A stretch of 56,374 nt of DNA from Campylobacteraceae bacterium (GCA_027034975.1 JALVWQ010000012.1:1-56374), one strand, 5' to 3'; positions 25,880 through 35,853 are shown, counted from the stretch's first letter. A program made the numbers and translations. Notes: generated by a model from the sequence alone, not told the origin.

Positions 25880-26707
25880 TTATTCCTCCTGGATCAATCT
25901 AGTAAAATCAAGTGTAACCTCTGTACCCTTCCCTTTTTGAGAATCAATTTTTAAACCAATCTTCTCTCTATCACAATAGCTTTTTACTACTGCTAAGCCT
26001 ATCCCCTCACCACTAAACTCCTCACTACTTTGATAGTACCGCTGGTATATCAACGGCAGTTCACTCGCCTCTATCCCAATACCATAATCTCGAATCTTTA
26101 GTACTCCACTATGCAACTTAATCTCTATCGCCGACTCCTTAGGTGAATACTTAATAGCATTCTCTAAGAGGTTATCTATAACCTGCTCGAAACCTATCTT
26201 ATCTATTGTAAGCATTAATGGCTCTAAATCTATTAGAAAACGATTGCGTTTAAGCTCTCTAAAGAACTCCACTCGCTCTTTAAGTAGACTATCGATTTCT
26301 ACCAACTCCTTCTCAATAGGGAACAGCTCTCTCTTTAGGTTGTACGAGAGTATATTAAAGAGGCGTTTAAAACGCTCTAATGCAGCCTCTATTCTCTCTA
26401 TTCGCTTGAGCCGTTTTCCCTCTTGCTCTCCTCTTTTGAGCATATCGATATTTGCTTTGATAGTCGCTATTGGAAGATTTAGTTCATGTAGAGACTCTTT
26501 AATCAAGTGCTCTAACTTTCTATCCTGACTCTCTTTAGGCTCTACTATAATTGATAAAAAGAGATAAGCACTCAAAAGTATTGCAGGAAACAGCAGCAAA
26601 AAACTTTCAAAATAATTCTCTTGGGTAAAAGTGAAAAAGAGAAGTGCATGTAAGCCAAAAAGAAGCACTATAACAATAACAAAGAGAGTAAAAAACCACC
26701 ACTTCAT
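25880..26707 (-). CDS. Sensor histidine kinase with minimal periplasmic region
   Basis: A 275-residue membrane kinase. Two hydrophobic helices (about 5-27 and 36-55) are joined by only about 8 residues, so there is no periplasmic sensor domain and no HAMP or PAS domain. The phospho-accepting His74 lies in LHELNLPIATIKAN. The ATP-binding lobe shows N-box LLENAIKYSP, G1 RDYGIGIEA and G2 GEGIGLAVV. It overlaps the response-regulator gene by 4 bp, and that gene overlaps fabG, so it probably senses the membrane or a membrane partner and may be tied to fatty-acid synthesis (inference). Confidence 0.9.
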   Translation of the reverse strand: MKWWFFTLFVIVIVLLFGLHALLFFTFTQENYFESFLLLFPAILLSAYLFLSIIVEPKESQDRKLEHLIKESLHELNLPIATIKANIDMLKRGEQEGKRLKRIERIEAALERFKRLFNILSYNLKRELFPIEKELVEIDSLLKERVEFFRELKRNRFLIDLEPLMLTIDKIGFEQVIDNLLENAIKYSPKESAIEIKLHSGVLKIRDYGIGIEASELPLIYQRYYQSSEEFSGEGIGLAVVKSYCDREKIGLKIDSQKGKGTEVTLDFTRLIQEE

Positions 26708-27360
26708 AGAGCTGCACTCTCAAATTTATAACCATACCCTCGCAGCGTCTCTATCGCATTGGGAAAGTATCTCTTTAACTTTGCAATATAGACTCGCAAA
26801 GCTCCATTGCTCGCCTCTTGCGATCTCCAAAGTGTTTTGTATATCTCATCAAAACTAAGTGCCCTACCATCATTCTCTACAAAAAGCTCTAATAGGGCAA
26901 AGGGTTTTAAACCAATATGCAAAGCCTCTCCATTTAAAAAGAGATCTCTCTTATCTCTATCTAACTCATACTCTCCCAAACGAACCCTACTACTCTTGAG
27001 CGATCTTTTTAAAAGTGCCTTAATACGCAACAAAAGCTCATCAAGATCAATCGGTTTTTTGATATAGTCATCCCCACCTACACGAAAACCATTTAATAAA
27101 GAGTCTCTATCTTCACGAGAAGTTATAAATATAGCAGGGGTCCTATCGTCAGCTTTACGAAGATTCTCTAATGCAGTAATTCCATCTTCAAATGGGAGAT
27201 TAATATCAAAAATATAGAGGCTATAACTATTTTCAAAAACTAAATCATAAGCACTATAGGGGTCATACACCGACTCAACCTCAAAGCCCTCTTCCTCTAA
27301 AAAGTCTTTGAGCGTCTCACTATAGAGCTTATCATCTTCTAGGAGTAGGATTTTACTCAT
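26704..27360 (-). CDS. OmpR/PhoB-family response regulator
   Basis: A 218-residue two-domain regulator. The receiver (1-115) has the acidic pair D9-D10, phospho-acceptor D52 in YIFDINLP, T80/S81 and K102-P103. The C-terminal winged helix (about 128-215) has RLGEYELD, the transactivation loop RSQEASNGALRVYIAKLKR and ETLRGYGYKFE. Its ATG overlaps the fabG stop (TAATG) and its stop overlaps the kinase start, so fabG, regulator and kinase are one transcript. Confidence 0.93.
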   Translation of the reverse strand: MSKILLLEDDKLYSETLKDFLEEEGFEVESVYDPYSAYDLVFENSYSLYIFDINLPFEDGITALENLRKADDRTPAIFITSREDRDSLLNGFRVGGDDYIKKPIDLDELLLRIKALLKRSLKSSRVRLGEYELDRDKRDLFLNGEALHIGLKPFALLELFVENDGRALSFDEIYKTLWRSQEASNGALRVYIAKLKRYFPNAIETLRGYGYKFESAAL

Positions 27361-28103
27361 TACATGAACATTCCACCATTAACTTTTAGGGTTTCGCCCG
27401 TTATGTAGCTTGAGTGGTCGCTTAGTAAAAAGGCTACAGCGTCTGCTACCTCTTTTGGTTCACCAAATCTTCCAAGTGGAATTTTTGCAATAAATGCTTC
27501 TTTAACCTCATCTTTGAGTACATCGGTCATATCTGTTGCTATAAAGCCTGGAGTTATTGTATTGTATCTAATGCCTCTTGGGGCTGCCTCTTGAGCAAAC
27601 GATTTACTCATAGCAATTACACCACCTTTACTTGCTGAGTAGTTTGTCTGCCCTGCGTTTCCTGTTTCACCAACAATACTTGCAACATTTACAACACTTC
27701 CAAAACGCTTTTTACCCATAACTTTTAAAGCTTCTCTACAACCAATAAATACAGATTTTAAGTTTGCCTCAATTACTGCCATAAATTCATCTGTTTTCAT
27801 ACGCATTGCAAGTTTATCTTTTGTAATCCCCGCATTATTTACTAAATAGCTTAACTCTCCATCTGCCTCTACAATCTGTTTAATTGCATCTACAAAAGCC
27901 TCTTCATTGCTTACATCAAAACCAATAATCTCAGCTTCACCACCAGCAGCTACAATTGCCTCTTTTACAGCCATTGCTTCAGCCTCTCCGCTTCTGTAGT
28001 TTACCCAAACTTTAAGCCCAAAAGCAGCTAGGGTTTTTGCAATCTCTGCACCAATACCTCTACTTGCACCTGTTACTAATACATTTTTACCACTAAATTT
28101 CAT
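27360..28103 (-). CDS. fabG: 3-oxoacyl-[ACP] reductase
   Basis: A 247-residue NADPH-dependent short-chain dehydrogenase performing the first reduction in fatty-acid elongation. The cofactor loop is VTGASRGIGAEIA (about 10-22), NNAG is at about 88-91, and the catalytic Ser-Tyr-Lys lie in VASIVGETGNAGQTNYSASKGG. VNGGMFM at the C-terminus is typical. First gene of a fabG-regulator-kinase transcript, followed after about 1.6 kb by the acpP operon. The heptad repeat C lies directly upstream. Confidence 0.95.
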   Translation of the reverse strand: MKFSGKNVLVTGASRGIGAEIAKTLAAFGLKVWVNYRSGEAEAMAVKEAIVAAGGEAEIIGFDVSNEEAFVDAIKQIVEADGELSYLVNNAGITKDKLAMRMKTDEFMAVIEANLKSVFIGCREALKVMGKKRFGSVVNVASIVGETGNAGQTNYSASKGGVIAMSKSFAQEAAPRGIRYNTITPGFIATDMTDVLKDEVKEAFIAKIPLGRFGEPKEVADAVAFLLSDHSSYITGETLKVNGGMFM

Positions 28104-28121
28104 ATCTTCTCCTTTTTTTTA

Positions 28122-28244
28122 AAGCTGAGGCTAAGAGCTTAGAGCTGATAGTGCGGCTATGCCGCGTTTAAAAATTGCGGCTTTACCGCTTAAAAAAGGC
28201 GAAGCCTCCTTTAGCTCTTTGCTCTGAGCCCTAAGCTCTAAGCT
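28122..28244. repeat. Heptad-arm intergenic repeat, copy C
   Basis: The left arm is TGAGGC, TAAGAGC, TTAGAGC; the right arm has four heptads ending GCTCTAA-GCTT. Inside are three hairpins: GCGGC-TAT-GCCGC, GCGG-CTTTA-CCGC, and GGC-GAA-GCC. The right arm supplies the last codons and stop (GAA GCT TAG) of gpmI on the minus strand. Confidence 0.78.
28192..28212 (-). terminator. Terminator of gpmI inside repeat C
   Basis: On the minus strand AGGC-TTC-GCCT is followed by TTTTT; with G-U pairs the stem extends to about 8 bp. This is the clearest intrinsic terminator within the heptad elements. Confidence 0.5.
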
Positions 28245-29722
28245 TCTATCAAACTTTCATCCATCTCTTGAGGCTTCTCAAGATCCATTAGTTCTAAAAC
28301 TGTTGGGGCGATATTGTTTAATCCGCAGCCATCTTTTAACTTTTTAACCTTTGGCGAAATAACAAATGCCCAAACCTCACCAACTGTATGGTTTGTTAAA
28401 ACCTTTCCATTACTATCAATCATCTCTTCACAATTGCCATGGTCTGAAGTTAAAACAATATTATACCCCTTTTCTTTTGAAACTTCTAAGATCTCTCCAA
28501 GTTCGCTATCAACAGCCTCTACTGCTTTAATAGCTGCTTCAAAATTACCAGTATGTCCAACCATATCGCCATTAGCGAAGTTTACTACAATAAAGTCGTA
28601 CTCTTCTCTCATTGCAGTCCTAACAGCTTCGCCAACCTCTGGAGCACTCATCTCAGGCTTAAGATCGTAAGTGGCAACCTTTGGGCTATCTATAAGTACT
28701 CTACTCTCATTTAAATATGGCTCTTCTATTCCGCCATTAAAGAAGAATGTTACATGAGCATACTTCTCTGTCTCAGCGGTGTGTAACTGCTTTAGTCCAG
28801 CTTTGCTAATAACCTCTGCTAGCGTATTTTTTGGAGCCTCTTTTGGGAACATCACAGGGTAGCTAAAGCTCTTATCATACTCTGTCATTGTCGCAATATT
28901 AAGCTTTAAATCTCTTCTTTCAAACTCGCTAAAGTCGCTATCGCCAAGAGCTTTTGTAATCTCTCTAACTCGATCACTTCTAAAGTTTGCAACAATCACA
29001 CCATCGCCACTGCTCATACCACTATAAGGCTCAAATGCTATTGGGATTATAAACTCATCTGTTATATCCTCTCTGTAGCTCTTCTTAATATACTCAAGTG
29101 GAGAGAGCGAAGTTTTAGGCTTTGCATCTACAATTGCATCGAAGCCTAGTTTTACTCTGTCCCATCTATTATCTCTATCCATAGTGTAATATCTACCACC
29201 AATTGTAGCTATCATAATATCTTCATCGCAAATTGCTAAAACCTGCGTAAGATACTCTGGGGCACTTGTTGGCGAAACATCTCTACCATCTGTAATTAAG
29301 TGAAGCCAAACCCTTTTACCCTTTCTCTTTGCAATTTTCGCTAAACCTAAAATATGCTCTATATGCGAGTGTACTCCGCCATCACTCATTAGGCCAATAA
29401 TATGAATATCATTCGAGTTCTCTAACACACCATTAAAAGCACTATTATCTGCTAAACTGCCATCTTCTAAAGCTAAAGATATTTTTACTAAATCTTGGTA
29501 CAAAACTCTCCCACTTCCAATAGTCATATGGCCAACTTCGCTATTTCCCATCTGCCCCTTAGGCAATCCAACACTTAAACCGTGAGTCGAAATTAAAGTG
29601 TGTGGATAATTTTTAAAAAGATAGTCGTAAGTTGGGGTGTTCGCAGCCTCAAATGCATTTGCTTTGCTCTTTGGCTTATAACCAATCCCATCGGTAATAA
29701 TCAATAGTGTCTTTTTCGCCAT
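28238..29722 (-). CDS. gpmI: 2,3-bisphosphoglycerate-independent phosphoglycerate mutase
   Basis: A 494-residue Mn2+-dependent alkaline-phosphatase-superfamily enzyme interconverting 3- and 2-phosphoglycerate. The nucleophile Ser61 lies in [14 protein letters not shown], the first metal aspartate in ITDGIG (D11), ITDGRDVSP is the phosphotransferase insertion, and TSDHGNCE carries the second metal site. The final residues EA and the stop are encoded by the heptad repeat, so the C-terminus may have been altered by the element. Confidence 0.96.
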   Translation of the reverse strand: MAKKTLLIITDGIGYKPKSKANAFEAANTPTYDYLFKNYPHTLISTHGLSVGLPKGQMGNSEVGHMTIGSGRVLYQDLVKISLALEDGSLADNSAFNGVLENSNDIHIIGLMSDGGVHSHIEHILGLAKIAKRKGKRVWLHLITDGRDVSPTSAPEYLTQVLAICDEDIMIATIGGRYYTMDRDNRWDRVKLGFDAIVDAKPKTSLSPLEYIKKSYREDITDEFIIPIAFEPYSGMSSGDGVIVANFRSDRVREITKALGDSDFSEFERRDLKLNIATMTEYDKSFSYPVMFPKEAPKNTLAEVISKAGLKQLHTAETEKYAHVTFFFNGGIEEPYLNESRVLIDSPKVATYDLKPEMSAPEVGEAVRTAMREEYDFIVVNFANGDMVGHTGNFEAAIKAVEAVDSELGEILEVSKEKGYNIVLTSDHGNCEEMIDSNGKVLTNHTVGEVWAFVISPKVKKLKDGCGLNNIAPTVLELMDLEKPQEMDESLIEA

Positions 29723-29815
29723 AAAATATTCCCTTTTGCACTAAAAGTAACTGTAATTAAAATTTTTGTAGTAAAATATCATTTCTTATATGATAAATAG
29801 TTGAAAGATGGAAAA

Positions 29816-30877
29816 ATGTTATACTACTTTTATGAATTATTCGATATAAACATACTCCAATATATCTCTGTACGTGCCGGCATAGCCTTTCTTATCGCCT
29901 TTTGCTTTACAATTTTTCTTACTCCACTCTATATCCGTTGGGCAAAAGCGAAAAAAGCAAATCAGCCTATTAGTAAGTGGGTAAAGAGTCATAAGTCTAA
30001 ACAATCTACCCCTACAATGGGGGGTGCAGTATTCTTAAATGGAACAATCTTAGCAGCAATCCTTACAGCAAAACTCCATAACCCCTATGTAATTGGCGGC
30101 TTAATTACTCTCATAGGCTTTGGACTTGTCGGCTTCAAGGACGACCTAGGCAAAATCCTCAACAACGACAACCTCCAAGGCTTAAGTCCAAAAGGAAAGA
30201 TGGGACTCTTGATACTTACATCTCTTATTGTTTCGCTTATTCTCCTCTTTGTAGCCCATATGCCTACAACATTCTATCTCCCATTTATCAAGACACCAAT
30301 TTTCGATATGGGCTACTTTGCTATTGCTTTTTGGGTACTTGTTATGATTGCAGCAAGTAATGCTGTTAACTTAACCGATGGCTTAGATGGCTTAGCTACT
30401 GTTCCAACAATTCTTGGCTTAAGTACACTTGGGATAATTGTCTATATTGTAGGGCATGCAATCTTCTCAAACTACCTCTTGCTTCCAAATATTAAAGGGG
30501 TAGGAGAGGTCACAATAGTTGCTGCAGCACTTGCTGGTGGATTACTTGGTTTTCTGTGGTACAACAGTTACCCTGCAGAGCTCTTTATGGGAGATACTGG
30601 CTCTCTCGCAATCGGTGCATTTTTAGGTTATATGGCAATCTTAGGTAAAAGTGAGATTCTGCTAATACTTATAGGTATCATCTTTGTTATCGAAACTCTC
30701 TCAGTAATGCTACAAGTTGGTAGCTATAAGTTGCGGAAAAAGAGAATCTTCCTAATGGCACCAATACATCACCACTACGAAATGAAGGGGTGGAAAGAGA
30801 CTAAAATCATTGTACGATTCTGGATGATAGCCCTCATAGCAAACCTCATAGCACTCATTACACTCAAGATAAGATAA
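29816..30877 (+). CDS. mraY: Phospho-N-acetylmuramoyl-pentapeptide-transferase
   Basis: A 353-residue integral membrane enzyme forming lipid I from UDP-MurNAc-pentapeptide and undecaprenyl phosphate. I chose ATG 29816 (MLYYFYELF), which matches the conserved N-terminus; a TTG five codons earlier is open but unsupported. About ten membrane helices, [24 protein letters not shown] and the PIHHHYE loop carry the catalytic Asp and His residues. Divergent from gpmI, and murD begins 4 bp after it. Confidence 0.96.
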   Translation: MLYYFYELFDINILQYISVRAGIAFLIAFCFTIFLTPLYIRWAKAKKANQPISKWVKSHKSKQSTPTMGGAVFLNGTILAAILTAKLHNPYVIGGLITLIGFGLVGFKDDLGKILNNDNLQGLSPKGKMGLLILTSLIVSLILLFVAHMPTTFYLPFIKTPIFDMGYFAIAFWVLVMIAASNAVNLTDGLDGLATVPTILGLSTLGIIVYIVGHAIFSNYLLLPNIKGVGEVTIVAAALAGGLLGFLWYNSYPAELFMGDTGSLAIGAFLGYMAILGKSEILLILIGIIFVIETLSVMLQVGSYKLRKKRIFLMAPIHHHYEMKGWKETKIIVRFWMIALIANLIALITLKIR

Positions 30878-30881
30878 TCCA

Positions 30882-32123
30882 ATGTTTGATAAAATAAGAT
30901 TAGCCCTCTTTGGCTACGGCAAAACAACAAAAGCAATTGCCCAAAAATTTGGTGGAGAGTGTAATTTTTTCGATGATAACACAAAAGAGGTCTATCAAGA
31001 TAGCCAAAAGAACACTATCTACCCATCTTCTCACTTTCAAGCAGAAGATTTTGATATTGAGGTAGCTACCCCTTCGCTCTACCCAAACAATCCATTAGTG
31101 CAAAAAGCAAATAATCTCTTAAGCGAATATGACTTTTTCCTCAGCCCACAATCGCCAATTGTAGCAGAGAATGAAAAACTCCCCCTTACAATTTGGATAA
31201 GTGGCACAAATGGCAAAACCACTACTACACAGATGCTCACACACATTCTGCAAAAATATGGGGCACAAAGTGGCGGCAATATTGGCACACCACTTGCCGA
31301 ACTCGATAAAGAGGCACCTATTTGGGTGCTAGAGACAAGCTCCTTTACTCTCCACCACACCAAGTATGCTTCGCCAAATATCTACCTACTATTGCCAATC
31401 ACCCCTGATCACTTAGATTGGCACGGAAACAGCGATAGATATATAGAGGATAAACTCAAACCACTTAGAACAATGCAAGAGGGCGAATTGGCACTTGTAC
31501 CCAAAGGCTTGCCACTTCCAAAAACTGATGCTTGGGTTGTGGAGTATAAAGAGAGTAGTGATATAGAGAAGTTCTTCAATATTGACGCCTCTAAAATCAA
31601 ATTTAAAGGGGCTTTTCTCTTAGATAGTATCTTAGCCTTAGCCATTGCAAAAGTACTCTTTGAGACTATAGATTACGACCTAATCAATAGCTTTGAACTC
31701 GATGCCCACAGACAAGAGGAACTTAAAGATACAAAAGGGAGACTCTGGGTTAACGACTCTAAAGCAACCAATGTCGATGCTGCTCTACAAGCAATTAAGC
31801 TCTATAGCAACAAAACTATCCACCTTATCCTTGGGGGCGACGATAAAGGGGTAGACTTAGAGCCACTCTTCCAAGAGATAGCAAACTACAATCTAATAAT
31901 CTATGCAATTGGGAGCAATGCAGCAAAAATAGTAGATCTTGCTACAAAATACAATATCGCTGTAGAAAAAGCAGATACCCTTCACAATGCACTCAAGCTT
32001 TTAGAGAAAAAGCATACTCTAGAGAGCGTAGCCCTCCTTGCTCCAGCAGCATCAAGCCTAGACCAATTTAGCTCTTATGCCCAAAGAGGCAATCAATTTA
32101 AAGATTTTATAAAGTCTATTTAA
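30882..32123 (+). CDS. murD: UDP-N-acetylmuramoylalanine--D-glutamate ligase
   Basis: A 413-residue Mur ligase adding D-Glu to UDP-MurNAc-L-Ala. The N-terminal domain is short; the ATP loop SGTNGKTTTTQ (about 107-117), the Mg2+/substrate region PDHLDWHG (about 175-182) and the carbamylated-lysine and C-terminal domain stretches VNDSKATNVDAALQAI and LGGDDKG are visible. It follows mraY in the same operon. Shorter than E. coli MurD (438) because of the compact N-domain. Confidence 0.94.
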   Translation: MFDKIRLALFGYGKTTKAIAQKFGGECNFFDDNTKEVYQDSQKNTIYPSSHFQAEDFDIEVATPSLYPNNPLVQKANNLLSEYDFFLSPQSPIVAENEKLPLTIWISGTNGKTTTTQMLTHILQKYGAQSGGNIGTPLAELDKEAPIWVLETSSFTLHHTKYASPNIYLLLPITPDHLDWHGNSDRYIEDKLKPLRTMQEGELALVPKGLPLPKTDAWVVEYKESSDIEKFFNIDASKIKFKGAFLLDSILALAIAKVLFETIDYDLINSFELDAHRQEELKDTKGRLWVNDSKATNVDAALQAIKLYSNKTIHLILGGDDKGVDLEPLFQEIANYNLIIYAIGSNAAKIVDLATKYNIAVEKADTLHNALKLLEKKHTLESVALLAPAASSLDQFSSYAQRGNQFKDFIKSI

Positions 32124-32145
32124 GTTTATATTAAGTTTAAATAGA

Positions 32146-32151
32146 TATAAT
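32146..32151 (+). promoter_or_regulatory. -10 box of tRNA-Phe
   Basis: A perfect TATAAT in the murD-tRNA gap. The predicted start is about 32158, 12 nt before the mature 5' end. Confidence 0.5.
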
Positions 32152-32169
32152 TTCACCCACTTACAAAGA

Positions 32170-32245
32170 GGCACTGTAGCTCAGTCGGTAGAGCAAGGGA
32201 TTGAAAATCCCTGTGTCGGCGGTTCGATTCCGTCCAGGGCCACCA
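32170..32245 (+). tRNA. tRNA-Phe (anticodon GAA)
   Basis: A 76-nt tRNA with encoded CCA. The anticodon stem AGGGA/TCCCT carries loop TTGAAAA (anticodon GAA). D arm GCTC/GAGC and T loop TTCGATT are normal. The acceptor GGCACTG pairs with CAGGGCC except at the fourth position, where A faces G. Confidence 0.95.
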
Positions 32246-32404
32246 CTTTTAATTTATACAAATCAAAATTACACTTCACTTATATTTGATCTATTTATAT
32301 ACATCTGCTAGTAACTTTTTTAAATATTTGTGTAGAACTACATTTTTAAGCTTATAAAATAATGTTACTCGCATGTGCAGTAATCAATATAAAAAAGAGA
32401 GCTA

Positions 32405-32653
32405 ATGATGAATAATGAAGCAATACTCATAGATTCTAATGCAAAAGAGAAGATATTAACAAGTGCAGAGAAAAAACATTTAGAAACTTTTGGCATAGAG
32501 CCAAACTATATTGGTATAAACTGGCGTAGACCTCGAGAAGAGATAGACAAAGAGATTTTAGAGCATATTAAAAAAGGTATTCCTTATGATGAATATGAAT
32601 TTTTAAATGACGAAGATAAGAAAGCGTTTGATAAAGGGCTTTTACGGTTTTAA
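32405..32653 (+). CDS. Small acidic/basic mixed-charge protein, unknown function
   Basis: An 82-residue protein, not recognised. It is hydrophilic, with predicted helices at about 10-30 and 43-80 and a central PNYIGINWRRPREE. There is no signal peptide and no cysteine. Two ATGs are in tandem; AAAAGAGAG precedes the first. It stands alone between tRNA-Phe and a convergent small gene (10 bp gap), so expression would need its own promoter in the 159-bp spacer. It might be a remnant or a lineage-specific gene. Confidence 0.5.
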   Translation: MMNNEAILIDSNAKEKILTSAEKKHLETFGIEPNYIGINWRRPREEIDKEILEHIKKGIPYDEYEFLNDEDKKAFDKGLLRF

Positions 32654-32663
32654 ATACTTAAAA

Positions 32664-32685
32664 CTACCTCCCTTCTAAAGGGGAG
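32664..32685 (-). terminator. Terminator-like hairpin overlapping the end of the Cys-rich gene
   Basis: On the minus strand CTCCC pairs with GGGAG (plus two A-T pairs beyond a bulged C), then TAGTTTT follows. The stop codon lies in the tail. It may also serve the convergent small gene. Confidence 0.4.
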
Positions 32686-32870
32686 TCACTTCGTTTTTTT
32701 ACTTTTCGAGGTTCATCTTCTTGAAAAGAGAGAAATTGTGGTTTGGTAAATTCGCATTTAACTATAACGCACCCTTTGCAACCTGGTTCGCATTTATGTT
32801 TTAGTTTTCTGCACCAATCTATAATGTCACCATTTTTTGTAGAGTATTGGCATCCCCAACCAGAAGCCAT
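32664..32870 (-). CDS. Small Cys-rich protein, probably metal-binding
   Basis: A 68-residue protein, function unknown. It begins MASGWGCQY and carries six cysteines (C7, C20, C27, C31, C34, C39) in the first 40 residues, including C-x3-C-x2-C, a spacing suited to zinc or an iron-sulfur cluster. The C-terminal 25 residues are basic and probably disordered. I recall similar short proteins starting MASGWGC in relatives, so it is probably a conserved gene. Its last codons form the stem of a terminator-like hairpin. Confidence 0.65.
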   Translation of the reverse strand: MASGWGCQYSTKNGDIIDWCRKLKHKCEPGCKGCVIVKCEFTKPQFLSFQEDEPRKVKKRSDSPLEGR

Positions 32871-32892
32871 AGTTGCTCCTTTTATAAGTTAC

Positions 32893-32909
32893 AGAGGCAA
32901 ATTGCCTCG
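32893..32909 (-). terminator. Hairpin downstream of pckA
   Basis: GAGGCA and TGCCTC pair around AAT, 9 nt after the pckA stop. The following U-run is poor, so this may be a stabiliser. Confidence 0.35.
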
Positions 32910-32917
32910 TAAAAGAT

Positions 32918-34510
32918 TTAAAGTTTAGGACCAGCTACAGAGTAGTCAAACTCGCTGCCGCTATTATCGTAGCGTTTAAAGTTCTCAATAAACATTGCTG
33001 CTAGGTTCTTTAAGCTCTCTGTGTACTTCTCTTTGTCTTCCCAAGTGTTCTTTGGCATAAGCACCTTATTGTCTGCTACACCCTCTAACTCTTTTGGTAC
33101 TTGGAGATTAAATATCTCAAGAGTCTCAAACTCAGCATCGTTAATTGAGCCATTTAAGATACCATTAATACACGCTCTCGTATCCTTAATACTCATTCTC
33201 TTTCCAACGCCATATGGGCCACCTGTCCAGCCTGTATTTACAAGATAAACATTTACACCGTGCTTATCGATCTTTTCACCTAAAAGCTTTGCATAGACTG
33301 TTGGGTGAAGCGGCAAAAATGCCTCACCAAAACAAGCACTAAATGTTGCTACAGGTTCATCAATACCTCTCTCTGTTCCTGCAACTTTAGCAGTATAACC
33401 ACTCAAGAAGTAGTACATCGCTTGCTCTTTTGTAAGCTTACTGACTGGAGGTAAAACCCCAAAAGCATCTGCCGTTAAGAAGATAATATTTTTAGGGTGT
33501 CCGGCACTTAAAGATGGTTCATGATTATCGATATGGTCAATTGGGTAACTTACTCTTGTATTCTCTGTTTTAGACTTATCTGAGTAGTCTACTTTGCCAT
33601 TCTCATCTGCTACAACATTCTCTAAAAGTGCACCAGGACGAATAGCATTATAGATCTCCGGCTCGCTATCTTTATCTAAATCGATCACTTTTGCGTAGCA
33701 GCCACCTTCGAAGTTGAAGACACCATCATCATCCCATCCATGCTCATCATCGCCAATAAGGGCTCTGTTTGGATCTGTTGAGAGTGTTGTTTTCCCAGTT
33801 CCCGAGAGACCAAAGAAGAGACAAACATCTCCCTCTTTTCCAACATTTGCAGAGCAGTGCATAGAGAGTTTTCCCTCGAGTGGTAACCAGTAGTTCATCA
33901 TGGTAAAGATACCCTTTTTAATCTCTCCACCATACCATGTTCCACCAATAATTGCTTCTCCTTTTTCAATATTAAAAGCAACATAGACATCTGAATTGAG
34001 GTTCTGCTCTTTGTAGTTAGCATTAGAAGTTTTACACGCATTATAGAGAACAAAATCTGGTTCAAAATTCTCTAACTCCTCCTCGGTAGGAAGAATAAAC
34101 ATATTCTCAATAAAATGAGCCTGCCAAGCAATCTCTGTAATAAATCGAATCGACTTTCTACTCGATTTGCTTGCCCCTGCAAAAGCATCTACAACATAAA
34201 GATCTTTGCCACTTAACTGTTTAGTAGTTAGCTTAAATAGATCCTCATATACCTCTTGAGAGATAGGCTGGTTAATATCGCCCCACGCAATATGCTCCTG
34301 CGATGGTGGCTGTTTTACAAAATATTTATCTTTTGGACTCCTCCCTGTAAAGACACCAGTATCAACCATAGCTGTATTGTTATCGCTAAATCGACACTCT
34401 CCTCTCTCTGCTTCATCTTTTGCTAACTTTTCGTAGCTAGGATTATAAGTAACACTTGTAGCACCCTCAATACCATACTGCTCTAGATCTTTTACATCTA
34501 ACTTACTCAT
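32918..34510 (-). CDS. pckA: Phosphoenolpyruvate carboxykinase (ATP)
   Basis: A 530-residue ATP-dependent PEPCK interconverting oxaloacetate + ATP with PEP + CO2 + ADP. The kinase P-loop is [12 protein letters not shown] (about 241-252); [14 protein letters not shown] (about 256-269) carries the metal-binding Asp, [12 protein letters not shown] the substrate site, and [12 protein letters not shown] the Mn2+ site lysine and neighbours. Last gene of oadG-oadA-oadB-pckA (14 bp after oadB), a genetic link between oxaloacetate, pyruvate and PEP. Confidence 0.97.
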   Translation of the reverse strand: MSKLDVKDLEQYGIEGATSVTYNPSYEKLAKDEAERGECRFSDNNTAMVDTGVFTGRSPKDKYFVKQPPSQEHIAWGDINQPISQEVYEDLFKLTTKQLSGKDLYVVDAFAGASKSSRKSIRFITEIAWQAHFIENMFILPTEEELENFEPDFVLYNACKTSNANYKEQNLNSDVYVAFNIEKGEAIIGGTWYGGEIKKGIFTMMNYWLPLEGKLSMHCSANVGKEGDVCLFFGLSGTGKTTLSTDPNRALIGDDEHGWDDDGVFNFEGGCYAKVIDLDKDSEPEIYNAIRPGALLENVVADENGKVDYSDKSKTENTRVSYPIDHIDNHEPSLSAGHPKNIIFLTADAFGVLPPVSKLTKEQAMYYFLSGYTAKVAGTERGIDEPVATFSACFGEAFLPLHPTVYAKLLGEKIDKHGVNVYLVNTGWTGGPYGVGKRMSIKDTRACINGILNGSINDAEFETLEIFNLQVPKELEGVADNKVLMPKNTWEDKEKYTESLKNLAAMFIENFKRYDNSGSEFDYSVAGPKL

Positions 34511-34524
34511 CTTTTCCTCTTTTT

Positions 34525-35853
34525 TTAGTTAAAAATCGATAATAGTACACCTGCAGCAACTGCTGATCCAATCACACCCGCGACATTTGGACCCATTGCA
34601 TGCATAAGTAGAATATTACCAGGTTTCTCCTCAGAACCAACTTTACTCACAACCCTAGCTGCCATTGGAACTGCAGAAACTCCTGCTGCACCAATGAGTG
34701 GATTAATAGGCTCTTTAGAGAATTTAGACATCACTTTAGCCATCAATACACCTGCTGCGGTACCTGCTGCAAATGCTAATAGTCCAATAATCATAATTCC
34801 TAGCGTATCTGGTACTAAGAACTGGTCAGCTTGTAGTTTTGCTCCAACAGCAAGACCTAAGAAAATTGTTACAATATTAATAAGTGCATTTTGCATTGTA
34901 TCAGAGAGTCTATCAACAACACCAGACTCTTTTGCAAAGTTACCAAATGCAAATGCTCCCATAAGTGGTGCAGCATCTGGTAAGAAGAGAGCAATCAATA
35001 CAATAATCATTACCGGGAAGAGAATCTTCTCCATCTTGTGCACATGACGCGTTGTCTTCATTACAATTTGTCGCTCTTTTTTGTTAGTAAGAGCTCTCAT
35101 AATTGGCGGCTGGATTACCGGTACAAGTGCCATATATGAGTATGCTGCAACTGCAATTGTACCAAGTAGTTCAGGTGCTAGTGCAGAGGCAATAAAGATA
35201 GATGTAGGACCATCAGCACCCCCAATAATACTAATTGCCGAACACTGCTTGAGTGTAAAATCAAAAAGGTCTGTATATTGACTAAGAGCTGCTGCACCCA
35301 CCAATGAACCAAAAATACCAAATTGAGCTGCAGCACCTAGGAGTGCAGTTCTTGGGTTTGCTAAAAGTGGTCCAAAGTCTGTCATCGCTCCAACTCCCAT
35401 GAAAATGAGCAGTGGGAAAAACTCATTGGCAACACCCATATTATAGATAATCCCAAGCATCCCCTCTGGGCCAGTCATATTGGCTATTGGAATATTGGCA
35501 AGGAGTCCACCAAATGCAATTGGCAGAAGAAGAAGTGGCTCAAAACCTTTTGCAATCGCTAAGTAGAAGAGTATAAAGACAATAATAAACATAATTATTC
35601 GTCCCCAACTTTTATGGAAACGCTTCATTGGATCTTTGGCTACTGACGGATCCTCATACTCAGGATGGATAATTGCATACAATCCTGTAGTTTTAAAGAA
35701 GTCTTGTACCAACTGTGTTACACTCTTTGGCTCATATTTCTGCTCTACACTACTCTTTTGTTCTGTATGGCTAGCCTCTGCACTCGAAGAGGCAAACGCT
35801 ACACCAAAACTTAAAGTCAATACAATAAGTAGAACCTTAAAGATACTCTTCAT
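34525..35853 (-). CDS. oadB: Sodium-pump oxaloacetate decarboxylase subunit beta
   Basis: A 442-residue membrane subunit that decarboxylates carboxybiotin and exports Na+. It begins with a signal-like helix (1-22), then a soluble ~60-residue stretch, then about 9-11 membrane segments. The conserved [13 protein letters not shown] (about 208-220) with its Asp is the ion-binding site, and [14 protein letters not shown] is also typical. Six bp separate it from oadA upstream. It could equally run with another biotin carboxyl carrier, but the adjacent alpha and gamma genes favour OAD. Confidence 0.94.
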   Translation of the reverse strand: MKSIFKVLLIVLTLSFGVAFASSSAEASHTEQKSSVEQKYEPKSVTQLVQDFFKTTGLYAIIHPEYEDPSVAKDPMKRFHKSWGRIIMFIIVFILFYLAIAKGFEPLLLLPIAFGGLLANIPIANMTGPEGMLGIIYNMGVANEFFPLLIFMGVGAMTDFGPLLANPRTALLGAAAQFGIFGSLVGAAALSQYTDLFDFTLKQCSAISIIGGADGPTSIFIASALAPELLGTIAVAAYSYMALVPVIQPPIMRALTNKKERQIVMKTTRHVHKMEKILFPVMIIVLIALFLPDAAPLMGAFAFGNFAKESGVVDRLSDTMQNALINIVTIFLGLAVGAKLQADQFLVPDTLGIMIIGLLAFAAGTAAGVLMAKVMSKFSKEPINPLIGAAGVSAVPMAARVVSKVGSEEKPGNILLMHAMGPNVAGVIGSAVAAGVLLSIFN

